The notes: a model not told the origin generated them from the sequence alone. DNA of 64,000 bases from Catonia carolina (GCA_035578175.1 JAQMRL010000008.1:10205963-10269962); one strand, 5' to 3'; positions 39,817 through 50,239 are shown, counted from the first letter of the stretch. Translations and numbers: made by a program.

Positions 39817-40113
39817 AGTTCAGCTGTCCTTAGTTTGCTCCTATTGTCAACAAACCTACCTACAGGGTGCATGCTAGGGTCTAACACTTTATGGATGTCG
39901 TATTCCTATGAAGTTGACTATGTTTTAAATTATAAGTACTTAAAGTACTTAAAACATCAGTCATGATATGATGTAGGCCTAACAATTTCATTTATAAAAA
40001 TACTATTTTGTTGTAAATTTTTAATCAGCGTGCACAAATTTTTATATAATGCGCATGCTCAGTGACGTCATTATTTGTTCACATCAGGAACAAACTAAGA
40101 AAGGCTGGACTTT
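39817..40113 (+). mobile_element. TA-flanked MITE, family D copy D2
   Basis: Same ends as D1 (AGTTCAGCTGTCCTTAG ... GAAAGGCTGGACTTTA). The central AAATACTTTT palindromes are shortened relative to D1. Confidence 0.78.
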
Positions 40114-40144
40114 AAGTTACAGACTTACAGAATTAGTCAATTAG

Positions 40145-41070
40145 ATAAGTTAAGCAAATATTGTAAGAAAAGGTGTACGACAAGGTTGTTCTTTGTCACC
40201 ACTACTTATTAACTTGTATATAGAAGAGGCTATAAATGAAGTGAAGGAGAAATTTGACGCAGGAATAAAAATTCAAGGAGAAACAATAAAAATGCTGAGA
40301 TTCGCCGATGATATAGTAGTATTAGCCGAGACATAGAAAGAACTACAGGATGCCTTAAATGAAATGGATGAGATCTTGAGAAAGGATTACTTCATGAAAA
40401 TTAATAAGAACAAAACGAAAGTGTTGTGCAGCAGCAAGAGTGGTTTAGAAGAGATGGGAAATGTAAAAGTAGGCAACGAAAACATACAGGAAGTTGGGGA
40501 ATTCTGCTATCTAGGAAGTAAAATAACAAAGGATGGTAGAAGCACAAATGATATCAAGAGTAGAATTGCTCAAGCCAGAAAAGCCTTTGAAATGAAAAAC
40601 AGCCTACTGACTACAAACATTGATTTACAGATTAGGAAAAATTTCTTAAAACATTATGTTTGGAGTGTAGCATTAAACGGAAGTGAAAAGTGGGTGATAG
40701 GGGCTGTAGAAAATAAAGGATAGAAGCTTTTGAAATGTAGTGTTATAGGAAAATGTTAAAGATTAGGTGGGTGAACAAAATAAGTAATTTAGAGGTTCTT
40801 AGGCGAGTGGATGAAAAAAGAGTATATGGAAGCATCTTACCAAAAGAAGGAATAGGCTAGTGGGGCATATTCTAAGACATCCAGGTATTGGGCTAATAAT
40901 AATGGAGAGTAATATTGAGGGAGTAAATTGTAGAGGGAGGCAAAGATTAGAATATATAAAGCAAATTACAAAAAATGTAGGGTGTTACAGGTATGTAGAT
41001 ATGAAACGACTTGCGCAAGATAGAACAGGTTGGAGAACTGCATCAAACCAGTGGAGAGACTGATGACAAA
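40145..41070 (+). mobile_element. L1-family non-LTR retrotransposon fragment
   Basis: 5'-truncated LINE from within the reverse transcriptase domain to its 3' end CAAACCAGTGGAGAGAC-TGATGAC-A(n). Other pieces: 42283-42697 (+), 14041-14183 (-), 14787-15268 (-). Its terminus resembles the 3' end of family B. Confidence 0.85.
40148..41063 (+). pseudogene. L1-family reverse transcriptase, C-terminal part
   Basis: In frame from KGVRQGCSLSPLLINLYIEE (RT motif with RQG.SLSP.L) through MLRFADDIVVLAE, where FADD (40301-40312) is the catalytic motif of non-LTR reverse transcriptases. A TAG follows at 40334-40336; then KINKNKTKVLCSSK, FCYLGSKITKDGRSTNDI and KNFLKHYVWSVALNGSEKW. After a stop at 40721-40723 the downstream part (ILRHPGIGL, VDMKRLAQDRTGWRTASNQW) is in other frames. 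The first acidic RT motif and the endonuclease are missing upstream. Inactive. Confidence 0.85.
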
Positions 41071-41710
41071 AAAGCAAATATTAACTTGTAAAAGTTTCAG
41101 TATGAAAAAAATTTGCAACATCAGAATATCTCAGACAATCGTATAAGCCATAGATAGAGAGCTAGAAGGTAAAAAGGGATATCAATCGTAGAGATCTATC
41201 AATTTATGAGCCGAAATGGAATATAAATAAGATAGATCAATGACCTTTACTCTAAGTTTCTCATATCAATGAATAAAAAGTAAATTCCAAAAAGGGATAC
41301 TTAAATTGGAATTCATTACACAGAGAAGTAACTTAATAAAGAACCAAAATTCGTGATCATGAATATGCTAAAATTAAATGAAACAAAAAATAATATAAAC
41401 AAAACACATCTGGTTGTTCCTAAAGGTGTTAAGTACCTAATAATTTGTAAGAAAATAAATCATTTTTAAAATAAGTCGTGTATTCGTTATTTTTTTCTCC
41501 CACGTTCTATCAAAGTATATAGTAGTGTGAAAACGCACTCTGATGTTGCAAAGTTTTTTTAGTGTTAATTGGTATTCGCTATTTAACTCTCCCTAAAGCC
41601 AAAAATTGGTTTTTAGAAATATATTCGTTCGTTTTTTAGTGTGTTTTAATTGTACTAGAAGAAGAACTACCAATCAATTTGACTGAAATTTGAAAACTAA
41701 AAATTTTTTA
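41071..41710. other. No gene recognised
   Basis: AT-rich, directly following the LINE tail. There is no frame of note and no recognised terminus. Confidence 0.5.
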
Positions 41711-42280
41711 ATCGGTGATTACAATTCGGTGGTTTTCCAGGGGATTTTAATTGGTCCTAAAATTTAAAAAAAATCCCCAATTATTAATTATTATTAATAA
41801 TTGGGGATTTTAAATCGGTCCTAAAATTGTGATATAATTGGATTATGTTAAATTTGGAAAATTTTAAATCTATAGCTGATTTAATTGGCTATAACAGGCT
41901 ATCGGTGATTACAATTCGGTGGTTTCCTAGGGGATTTTAATTGGCCCTAAAATTTAAAAAAAATCCCCAATTATTAATTATTATTAATAATTGGGGATTT
42001 TAAATCGGTCCTAAAATTGTGATATAATTGGATTATGTTAAATTTGGAAAATTTTAAATCTATAGCTGATTTAATTGGCTATAACAGGCAATCGGTGATT
42101 ACAATTCGGTGGTTTCCTAGGGGATTTTAATTGGTCCTAAAATTTAAAAAAAATCCCCAATTATTAATTATTATTAATAATTGGGGATTTTAAATCGGTC
42201 CTAAAATTGTGATATAATTGGATTATGTTAAATTTGGAAAATTTTAAATCTATAGCTGATTTAATTGGCTATAAAAGGCA
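41711..42280 (+). repeat. Tandem array, 3 units of 190 bp, each with a strong hairpin
   Basis: Units start ATCGGTGATTACAATTCGG at 41711, 41901 and 42091 and are almost identical. Each contains an inverted repeat (41772-41809, 41962-41999, 42152-42189) with arm AATCCCCAATTATTAAT and a loop of about 4 nt. An inner direct repeat GGTCCTAAAATT flanks the hairpin. The near-identity implies recent amplification. Function unknown; it lies between two L1 fragments. Confidence 0.93.
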
Positions 42281-42282
42281 GG

Positions 42283-42697
42283 TATGTTTGTTGTGTAGCA
42301 TACGGGAGTGAAATGTGGGTGATAGGGGCTGTAAAAAAGAGAATAGAAGCTTTTAATATGTGGTGTTAGAGGGAAATGTTAACGATTAGGTGAGTGGACA
42401 AAATAAGTAATTTAGAGGTTCTTAGGCAAGTGGATGAAAAAAGAAAATATATGGAAGCATCTTACCAGAAGAAGGGATAGGCTAGTGGGGCATATCTTAA
42501 GAGATTCAGGTATTGGTCTATCAATAATGGAGGGTAATATTGAGGGAGTGAATTGTAGGGGGAGGCAAAGGTTAAAATATATAAAAAGATTACAAAAGAT
42601 GTACGGTTTACAGGTAAGTTATGTAGATATGAAACGACTTGTACAAGATAAAATAGCTTGGAGAACTGCATCAAACTAGTTGAGAGACTGATGAAAA
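42283..42697 (+). pseudogene. L1-family LINE C-terminal fragment, second copy
   Basis: Aligns with 40645-41070 (GTGGGTGATAGGGGCTGTA, GGTTCTTAGGCAAGTGGATG, GGGCATATCTTAAGAG). Short open parts read VGHILRDSGIGLSIMEGNIE and YVDMKRLVQDKIAWRTAS. It ends AGAGACTGATGAAAAAAAAC and abuts B15. Frameshifted. Confidence 0.8.
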
Positions 42698-42701
42698 AAA
42701 A

Positions 42702-42809
42702 CAGGCAGGTGGAGTATTCGTTTTATTGCACTTTATCTGCTAGTTCCAGGGCTAGAAGAAAATTCTGTTTATCACTTGGTCAGAAAACTATAATGATTAA
42801 ACCATTTAA
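42702..42809 (+). mobile_element. Family B copy B15, 5' part
   Basis: AGGCAGGTGGAGTATTCG ... AAACCATTTAA. It is split at TTAA by K2 and resumes at 43546 (TTAAGTACAGAAG). Confidence 0.85.
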
Positions 42810-43545
42810 GGGGAGCCTGCTCGATGATTTTAACTCAAAATTTCGATTTTTGGTTTTGTATGTTTTTCAATAGTTTAGGCCTACATCTACCAGAAAAAAA
42901 AACATTAAATTACGTCAAAAAAATACTTTTTTATGAAAAAAATTAAGTTTTTATCAGGTTTACACAGAAACATTATCATGTTACGAAGAACGAATATTTT
43001 CATAATTTCATAATGTACGTTTTAGTGCAAAGAGAATTTTAGTTTTTCAACTATCTGCATCACGGTTTTTACTACTCAAAGCTGTTGGTTCAGCTTTCTA
43101 AACAACGTTTAATATGGAAAATTTACTTGTTAATATGCATATTGTTTTTGATTTGAGCCTTCTTACCTTTTCCCGTAAATTTAGATTTTTGGCACTAAGG
43201 TACATTTTTCTCAGAAACCAATAAACCTATCAAGCTGAAATTTTTACCAGTTAATTACCTTGTATAATCACATATACCGACATTTTTATGACTTCCTCAG
43301 GTGCTCCAAAAATTAGTAATACGTGAAACACGTGGAAAACAATTTGTAAAAATTTTATGTTATTCGTAATTTAAAAAAAAAATGGTATGGTCCAAAGATT
43401 AAATTGAAAAAATGTCAGTAGCTCGAGAGGAAACCCGACACCTATTGTGTGTAAAGTTTCATTTCCCTATTTTTTACCAATCCTATGAAAAATGCACCTA
43501 AAAATAGCAAATTTAACATTGCGGGATACAAAGTACAGTCTCCCC
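42810..43545 (+). mobile_element. TTAA-flanked element K2 (Kolobok/piggyBac-like)
   Basis: 736 bp with ends GGGGAGCCTG and inverted GGGGAGACTG, flanked by TTAA (42806-42809, 43546-43549) at the single TTAA of the B consensus. Non-coding. It aligns with K1. TTAA targets are used by piggyBac and Kolobok; the GGGGAG end is unlike the CCCT of piggyBac, so Kolobok-like is the better guess. Confidence 0.82.
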
Positions 43546-43549
43546 TTAA

Positions 43550-43820
43550 GTACAGAAGAATGAGAGTTATAAAGATATCAGTCACGGTTATCTCTTTAAG
43601 ACAGTAATAAATTTCATTATATAGCCAGTCCCTGTGATGAATGAAGTGAAGGTGTCATTGCAGGGTAGAAAGAAGATGCTTTTCAGAGGGCCTGTCATGC
43701 TGATAAGCTTATTTTTCCACTCATTTTGAACGGCAGGGTAAACCACCTTACTCCTGGTTTTACTTAGTAAAGCCTTTAGAAGTTCAAACCAGCCTTTCGG
43801 ATGATCACCTAAACAACAAA
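43550..43820 (+). mobile_element. Family B copy B15, 3' part
   Basis: GTACAGAAGAATGAGAG ... CGGATGATCACCTAAACAAC, followed by A19 at an A-run. Confidence 0.85.
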
Positions 43821-43823
43821 ATT

Positions 43824-44805
43824 AAAAAATCTGGTGTGAAACACTCACACAACTTTCTCTTGCCAATGCAAATAATTAACAATAAACCTAACATTAGTAT
43901 TAAAACATTAGAAATGAACAAAAACTAACCTCAAAAACATAACCTTATTTTAATCATGAGTGAATGACGCAAAATGGCAATCAAACTCAGTTTAGCTTAA
44001 AAATACGGAAAATCACGCTTTCACGCTAAACTAGGCTCTGTAGAGAAAAATGCTCTAAACAAAAGTTGTAGATCTTTTAATTTTCTATAACTTTTATTAT
44101 ATACACTTTTGTCGTAAAATGCATACTAAGACCGAAATGTTAAAAAATCGATTTTTCTCACGTTTACGTGAGAAAAAAAACAGAAAATCGCAAATTACCG
44201 CTAAACTAAGCGTTATACAAAAAAATGTTTGAAATAAAAGTTGTAGAATTTTAAATTCTCTACAACTTTTATTATATAAGTTTTTGCGCTAAAATTTATA
44301 TTAAAGCCGTAATCTTAAAAAAACAACGTTTTTACGTGAAAACAGCCTCACCGAGAATTTCAGCAAACATGGCGCCTACCCTATCTTGTAGAGAATAAAA
44401 AATTGAGTAAAATAGGCGATTTAAAAAAAAATCGTAGGACCAGTTTTTGAGAAAATCGCAAAAAACTGAAAAATTATACGAATAAACTACTACTTCCGGT
44501 TGACCGATTTTGATGAAAATGTTCGTGTCGCGTCCGGTAGTGGTATGTAACTTAAGTTTCAAGTTTCAAGTTCGTACGATGTTCCGTTCTTGAGATATTC
44601 TGTTCACACACACACACACAGACACACACACACACACACACACACAGACCAATCGCTAAAAACATGTTTTTTGGGTTCAGGGGGTCTGAAAACGTATAGA
44701 TCCGGTGAAAACTCGATTTCGAAAAATCGACATGAAAACAATACTTTCCTTCCTATAGAATATATACTCTTGCCTATATGAATTATAGGCAAGAGAAAGT
44801 AAAAA
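43824..44805 (+). mobile_element. Family A copy A19, full length, with a longer terminal hairpin
   Basis: TCTGGTGTGAAACAC start. Two-part CA slot (44614-44646). The 3' end is altered: after CTTCCTATAGAATATATA an extra inverted copy of the terminus makes a 12-bp-stem hairpin (arm CTCTTGCCTATA, 44767-44795) before AAAGT. It shares the TATTTTACTCAA variant with A3, A4 and A8. Confidence 0.92.
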
Positions 44806-45604
44806 TGCAAGAACGATATGAATAAATAAAAATATAACCTATTCTAGGATTCAACGTTTTTAAAGTAATGAATTCCGTAGATATATTATTAATATTTTGG
44901 TATTTATAACACCAAACAGTTGCAAATTATTTCGTAAAATTTCAAAATGGGTGTGATATTGTTGCACTGTTCCCCTGTCATATCTATATAGGCCCAAGGA
45001 AAATGCAGCAATGTACGAAGATCGGGAAAAAGTTATTGAGGTGTGCCTTACCCAGAATTTATTTTGTAGCAAACAAATATTAAATTTATTAAAATAGAAA
45101 ACGCTTGTTAACAAATCTGAAGAAGAATATTAACCTTCAATTCCCATTGGTTATCACCATTTAGATTTGAATAATTTAAGATAAAGTTTCTGTTTAAAAT
45201 ATTATTGATAGTTATTTGATTTGATTTTTATTATTTCTAGTGGAATCGATTTCCGTATGCGGGTATTTTTATTTCTTTGTTTACAAGTTATTATATATTT
45301 TTTTATAAATCTTACAGCCCATTAAGTTATTTGATGGTTTTAAAAAAGAAGGTCAAAAGTTTACACGATTCACAAATTATTTTCTAACCACACATTTTAA
45401 TTTATACATGTTTTTACTTTATTTCTGAAAACAATTACATCTGTACCATAGAAGCAATGAATATAATTCAGGTTTTAGTAGCTTGAACTGTCATGAGTGA
45501 AGACGGCATCCTGTGGTAACTCTCAGGTCATGATTTCATAACATGTTCTAATTGCAACGAAAAAGGTTTACGAATTGAAGTCGAACCGCAATTGAATCGC
45601 GAAG
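44806..45604. other. No gene recognised
   Basis: AT-rich. A frame of 84 codons at 44860-45114 (minus) has no recognised domain. Confidence 0.45.
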
Positions 45605-45935
45605 TGAAGAGAAGGTGTCATTACAGAAGAATGAATCTCGTTTCCAGGCTATTGAAATGAGATTTTTGCTGGGAGTCAAAGGTAGTACCCGGTTAGATAG
45701 AGTGCGTAACGAAGCTACCCGTCCCGAGTTAAATGTTCAGTCACTATTGGAAACGTTAAGAATAAATAAGAAAAACTGGTTCAACCATTTGCTTCGCATG
45801 CCAGCTCATAGATTTCCTCTGCGAGCATGGAAATATAAACCTAGATGGAAGCGAGGCTTGGAAAGACCTAAAAAGAGATGGATGCCGGAACAGGCCATTG
45901 AGCCGAATCCTTGAGAGACGATGATGAAGACAACC
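45605..45935 (+). pseudogene. LINE C-terminal fragment (RLDRVRN type)
   Basis: Reads EMRFLLGVKGSTRLDRVRNE, LLETLRINKKNWFNHLLRMP, and RWKRGLERPKKRWM. The order LDR(V/I)RN...W..H..RMP.(H/D)R.P......P.G.R..GRP.KRW is the region after the RT domain in many insect LINE polyproteins. A stop follows at 45912-45914. It is related in layout to the minus-strand fragment at 49970-50239. Confidence 0.75.
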
Positions 45936-46091
45936 GCCGTTCAAAACTAGCACTAAGTTAAAAGTACAAAAGTATTGCACGCTGATATACTGTAGGACTA
46001 CCGGACTTTAGCACTAAAAAGAAGGTCTACTGTGGGCCTACAAGTCGAACAATAAGTAATTCAAGCTGCCGCTGAATATCACAGGTTCAAT

Positions 46092-46240
46092 TGGCGTAAG
46101 GGTTAGGCGCAACTGGCTTCTATGCCGGGGTCCCGAGTTCGATTCCCGGTCAGGTCTGGCATTTTTCCATCACTCATTTTCATACACCAACTTTATCACC
46201 GTCTGCATTAGCAGAATTTGAACAGTCAGATGTAAACAAA
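46092..46240 (+). mobile_element. tRNA-derived SINE with perfect 9-bp duplication
   Basis: 149 bp: TGGCGTAAGGGTTAGGCGC head (A-box), GAGTTCGATTCCCGG B-box, tail TTAGCAGAATTTGAACAGTC ... AAACAAA. It is flanked by AGGTTCAAT (46083-46091, 46241-46249). The head is the 25776 type and the tail (TCTGCATTAGCAG) is the family C type, so it looks like a head/tail chimera. Confidence 0.88.
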
Positions 46241-46249
46241 AGGTTCAAT

Positions 46250-47115
46250 CAACCACACTTTTTGAGTAATTGTCGGCCTGAATCTGTACAAAACTATACC
46301 TTATTTACATACCATCCTAATTTCATTAGGTATGCTTATTGTTATTAAATTGAACAGATTGCTACGTACACACATAAGAAATTAAAAAAATAAATAAATA
46401 AAAATATAAATAAATAAAATTATTTTGTATTTGTATTTTAACTTACTGTTTACTTGTTAATTTATTTGAACAAGATAACATTTCTTTTGTTAACAATAGG
46501 ATGCGTAACAACCAACGTATTTTTAAATCTGTACAGTTGGCACTATTGATTTTTATACCTTAAGGCCAATTTAAATTATTCTATCACATTTTATTTTAAA
46601 GTGAATGTTTTGCCGATTTTTATTTTTCAAATTGAACACACACTTTAAATTTAAAAACGAACAGTCGCTTATTGTTATACAAATATTTATTAGCGTCTTG
46701 TCTTGTTTCTTGTATATTTATTTACTTATACAAGCATGTTTGTTTGTTTGTTCTGCTACTACAGTGTTTGTTTATAAACAATTAAAAAGTACAGTTACCG
46801 GTGAAATAAATTTAATTTTACCATGTATTTTTTTATTCTCATAAAGGTTACCTGTTCATAAAAAACGAATACTCAATTTAAATAACAAAATGAAATACGA
46901 ATGGACCGTCCGTTGATTCTGTAGGATAGGCTTGTATTAGGTTGTTCTTTTTACAATGATACTTTGGTTTGTATGTTTTTTTTACAGTAACAACTCACTG
47001 TGGAGTATACACATGTATAAATATTATTAGAACTATATTATTATAACTAAATATTGCAACCAACCGCACTCTACGTGGGATTATTGTTACTCTCAAAAGG
47101 GTTGAATTAAACAAA
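46250..47115. other. AT-rich stretch, nothing recognised
   Basis: Hydrophobic frame at 46605-46844 (Phe/Ile/Leu/Val-rich) without a recognised domain. It is most likely chance in AT-rich DNA. Confidence 0.45.
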
Positions 47116-47198
47116 ATGGAAGTAGAGTTGAACTACTGTGTTCTGTTGGTGGTGTTCTATTTTTGCTTTTCATGGAACTCCTTAAAATCCGTTTTTGG
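47116..47198 (-). mobile_element. L2-family LINE 3' part, segment 1
   Basis: Parallels 49490-49550 (TTTGCTTTTCATGGAACTCC against TTTGCTCTTCATGGAATCCC). It continues, after copy A20, at 48079. On the minus strand it is the end of the LINE coding region. Confidence 0.6.
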
Positions 47199-48078
47199 TT
47201 TTACTTTCTCTTGCATATATGAATATATAAGAAGGGAAGTATCGTTTTCATGTCGATTTTTTCAAATTGAGTTTTCACTGGATCTACGCGTTTTCAGACC
47301 CCCTGAACCCAAAAATCAGGTTTTAGCGAAAGGTCTGTGCGTGAATAATATCTCAAGAACGAGACATCGTACGAAGTTGAAACTTGAAACTGAAGTTACA
47401 TACTACTATAGGATCCTGTTCGAAGATTTTCATCAAAATCGGTTGTGGTTTATTCGTGTCATTTTTCACTTTTCTACGATTTTCTCAAAAATGGCTTCTA
47501 CATTTTTTTAAAAAAATCGCCTCATTTACTACATTTTTTATGCTCTACAAGATAAGGTAGACGTCATGTCTGCTGAAATTCTTGGGGAGACTGTACTCTC
47601 GTAGAAGAAAATGTTTTTTTTTAAGATTGCAGCCTTAATATGCATTAGTGCAAAAATGTATATAATAAAAGTTGTAGAGAATTTAAAATCCTACAACTTT
47701 TATTTAAAACATTTCTTTGTATAACGCTTAGTTATAAGATTTCGTTATTCTTTTTTAAGATTTTTGTTAGTTTTTAAGATTTCGGCCTTATTATGCATTT
47801 TACGGTAAAAGTGTATTTAGTATTACAGAAAATTAAAAGATCTACAACTTTAGATTTAAGCACTTTTCTCTACAGAGCCTAGTTTAGCTTAAAAGAGTGA
47901 TTTTCCGTATTATTAAACCAAACTAAGGTTGATTTTCATTTTGCATCATTCACTCATGATTAATATAAGGTTATTTTTTTTTGTTTATTTCTAATGTTTT
48001 ATTACTAATGTTAGGTTATAATGTTCATTCCTTGCTTTGGCAAGAGAAAGTCGTGTGAGTGTTTCATAACAGATTTTT
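47199..48078 (-). mobile_element. Family A copy A20 inside the L2 LINE
   Basis: ACTTTCTCTTGCA (47203) to GGCAAGAGAAAGTC (about 48039-48052) and CATAACAGATTTTT. The GT slot is practically absent (GGTCTGTGCGTGAATAAT). It splits the LINE between GTTTTTGG and CTGAATTAGG; the paralogous LINE at 49550 is uninterrupted there. Confidence 0.88.
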
Positions 48079-48132
48079 CTGAATTAGGTTCGGTTTATTA
48101 AGTTTCCTCGGTTTATTCGGATTTCCTTAATA
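48079..48132 (-). mobile_element. L2-family LINE 3' part, segment 2
   Basis: The minus strand reads DIKEIRINRGNLINRT, matching DIEKTGINRKNLMNRTKF of the paralog at 49560-49620. It is interrupted at TA by the mariner element. Confidence 0.72.
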
Positions 48133-49086
48133 TAGGGTGATTCAAAAAGAGCACCGGTTTTGATATATCAAATTAAGAGATTTATTTTATTGAAAAACTG
48201 AAAATAAATACATCAACTAGTTCATCTTACCTTCCGATTTCATGTATGAAAAATGATGTCATGCATGTGTCCTCCTCTACTGCGCTGGCACGCATCAACT
48301 CTGTCCATGAAATTGGATATTACTGCACGACAAGTTTCGACTTCCATTTGCCCAATAACCCGTCGAATTTCCTCCTTCAAGTCATTGATGTTTCGGGGTT
48401 TATTGGCATACACCAATGACTTCAGATGACCCCAAAGATGAAAGTCATAAGGCGTCAAGTCACACGACCTTGGTGGCCACTGATGGTCGGAATTACGAGA
48501 AATTATGCGATCCTGGAACCGTTCAGGGAGCAACAACATTGTTTCTCATGCAGCAACTGAATTTTATACGGGTGATATTGGAGATCGTACCGAAGAATTC
48601 TCCGTACAGAAGAACATCGTAAACCCAATTGTTGAGAACGGCGACGTATTGATTTTGCTGGGCTAACAGCCACACTGTCACGAACCAACGCAACGTTCTG
48701 CTCAGTTCGGCCAGAACGACGACGTCCAGAACTTTTAAGGTCGACTGTTGAACCCGTCTCAAAAACCTTTTTCATGAGCCTGCGAACTGTTGATTCATTC
48801 GGTGCTTCATTACGTCCTAGAGTACCGCGAAGTCGCCTGACAGTAGCCGCATAACTCTCTCCACTCTGGTAAAATGTTTTGACGATTAACACTCGTTGTG
48901 CAATAGTAAACTTCTCCATGGTTAGACACAGACTGCGAGAGTACTACACTGCGAACAAGAGAAACTACAACTGAATCGTCAATTGGAATGTTCTCCGAAA
49001 TAGAAATGAGGTCTAACAATGTTGCCAACCGATAAACAAAAATTTACCAGCTGTTTAAAAACCGGCGCTCTTTTTGAATCACCCGT
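48133..49086 (-). mobile_element. Mariner-like element (Mar3), internally deleted
   Basis: 954 bp with inverted ends GGGTGATTCAAAAAGAGC then (A/G)CCGGTTTT, in a TA target (TA at 48131-48132 and 49087-49088). Rejoining the LINE across one TA restores its reading frame (KDIKE), which fixes the boundaries. It encodes two separate transposase pieces on the minus strand. Confidence 0.88.
48240..48919 (-). pseudogene. Mariner-like transposase with catalytic core deleted
   Basis: The N-terminal part (from ATG at 48917-48919) reads MEKFTIAQRVLIVKTFYQSG, TVRRLRGTLGRNEAPNESTV and SIRRRSQQLGLRCSSVRRIL: a helix-turn-helix region followed by a second DNA-binding helix region, ending YKIQLLHEKQ. It then jumps in a different frame to the C-terminus LPERFQDRIISRNSDHQWPP, RSCDLTPYDFHLWGHLKSLV and MDRVDACQRSRGGHMHDIIF. 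The first two catalytic aspartates of the DD(D/E) core are missing; only the last (DLTPYDFHLW) remains. Confidence 0.85.
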
Positions 49087-49088
49087 TA

Positions 49089-49290
49089 TCTTTCCTGACT
49101 TCTTTAAACCGTTTACCCGACTCCTATTCTAGATCTTTTGTTTGGTGTGTTAAAAATTTGTTTCGTCAACCGGTTGCCATCTATTCTATACAAGTCTCTA
49201 TCTCAGGCTCATACCTCTTGTTGGAAATTTTTCTATCCTGAGCTTCACTAGTTACTATTTGCTTCACTTCCCCAATTAACTAATTCTGGT
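49089..49290 (-). mobile_element. L2-family LINE 3' part, segment 3
   Basis: The minus strand reads LYRIDGNRLTKQIFN and, after a frameshift, the start of the KEVRKDI segment. It is upstream coding sequence of the same LINE as 48079-48132. R.(D/H)..RLTK.IF is a pattern seen near the end of several insect LINE ORFs. Confidence 0.62.
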
Positions 49291-49345
49291 ATTCATTTAA
49301 AATGTGAAAATAAAAAAATATATAAAAAAATACTTAATATTGGCC

Positions 49346-49403
49346 CACATAAAAAAATCTGTTATGAAACACTCACACGACCTTCTCTTTTCAATGTATT
49401 TTT
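49346..49403 (+). mobile_element. Family A 5'-end fragment A21
   Basis: AAAAAAATCTGTTATGAAACACTCACACGACCTTCTCTTTTC, given here only by its landmarks: the TCTG start, the hairpin ACACTCACAC and the inner repeat CTTCTCTT. About 58 bp, with no 3' part. Confidence 0.75.
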
Positions 49404-49439
49404 CTTACATAGAATTCTTACATAGGGTTCTGGAACCTC

Positions 49440-49870
49440 ATTTTGCAGCCCACATTCTCAGTACTCGTTCACTGCAGGCTTTTCTTTTTCTTCTGTCCAC
49501 CCGGTGTTTTGTTTTTGCTCTTCATGGAATCCCTTACAGTCCATAATTAGGGGCCTGAATTTGGTTCGGTTCATTAAGTTTTTTCTGTTTATTCCAGTTT
49601 TCTCAATATCCATTTTGACTTCTTTAAATCATTTTTCTGTTACCTTAGGTATATTGTTTAGTGTCTTGTTTAGCAACCTATAGTCATCTATTTTATACAT
49701 TGGTCTGTAAAATTTTAATCTTATTTTTGTAATCGTTTCCATAAATCCTTCATTTTCCTTTAGAGTTCTTTTCGTCTTCGTAACCTTTATTGTCCATCTA
49801 GTATCTTCAGGACCATTATCTCACGGAGGATCTTCCTCTCAAATTTCTCTGCATATACAGACATTATAAT
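49440..49870 (-). pseudogene. L2-family LINE C-terminal fragment, uninterrupted paralog
   Basis: The minus strand reads FMETITKIRLKFYRPMYKID, DYRLLNKTLNNIPKVTEK, a stop, FKEVKMDIEKTGINRKNLMN and RTKFRP, then the region that is CAGCCCACATTCTCAGTAC on plus. It provides the empty-site comparison for A20, for Mar3 and for A24 at the window's end. Stops are present. The clade is not resolved. Confidence 0.65.
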
Positions 49871-49969
49871 ATGTATATTCTATACAAATAACAAAAAAAT
49901 CTTATGTTTGATTTATTCTTCTTCTTCTTCTTCTTACTATCAAGGATTAGGCATAAGCCTGTTCCGAAC

Positions 49970-50239
49970 TCACAAACCATCCTGTACGTCTACACAAACA
50001 CGAGACACTCCAGCCCATACATCTCGACTAATGCATCTTCTCCGAGGTCTTCCTACCTCTTTTCTTCCAACTGGAACATATTCCGTCACTTTTAAAGGTA
50101 TTCTATCATCTGGCATCCGTTCCAAATGTTGCCTCCATTGATTCCGGTGTTCCTCCACTTTTTCATTTAAGCTAAATTTATTCAACTCGGATCTAATTTC
50201 CTCGTTATGTATTAAATTCAGTCTCGAGCAGCCCTTCAC
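49970..50239 (-). pseudogene. LINE C-terminal fragment (RLNLIHNEEIR type)
   Basis: Reads CSRLNLIHNEEIRSELNKFS, EHRNQWRQHLERMPDDRIPL and GRKEVGRPRRRC, followed by an unrelated-looking tail to the stop. It is the same type of post-RT region as 45605-45935 but clearly diverged from it. Confidence 0.72.

Noticed and set aside
41711..42280. CRISPR array
   Set aside because: Three direct repeats of 190 bp with no short repeat/unique spacer alternation and no cas genes; the surroundings are animal transposable elements.
45605..45935. A host nuclear protein rich in basic residues
   Set aside because: The order of motifs matches the region after the reverse transcriptase in LINEs, and a diverged relative lies at 49970-50239.
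46605..46844. Small hydrophobic membrane protein
   Set aside because: Composition (Phe, Ile, Leu, Val, Cys) is what AT-rich DNA gives by chance in a T-rich frame; no homology, promoter or splice context is recognised.
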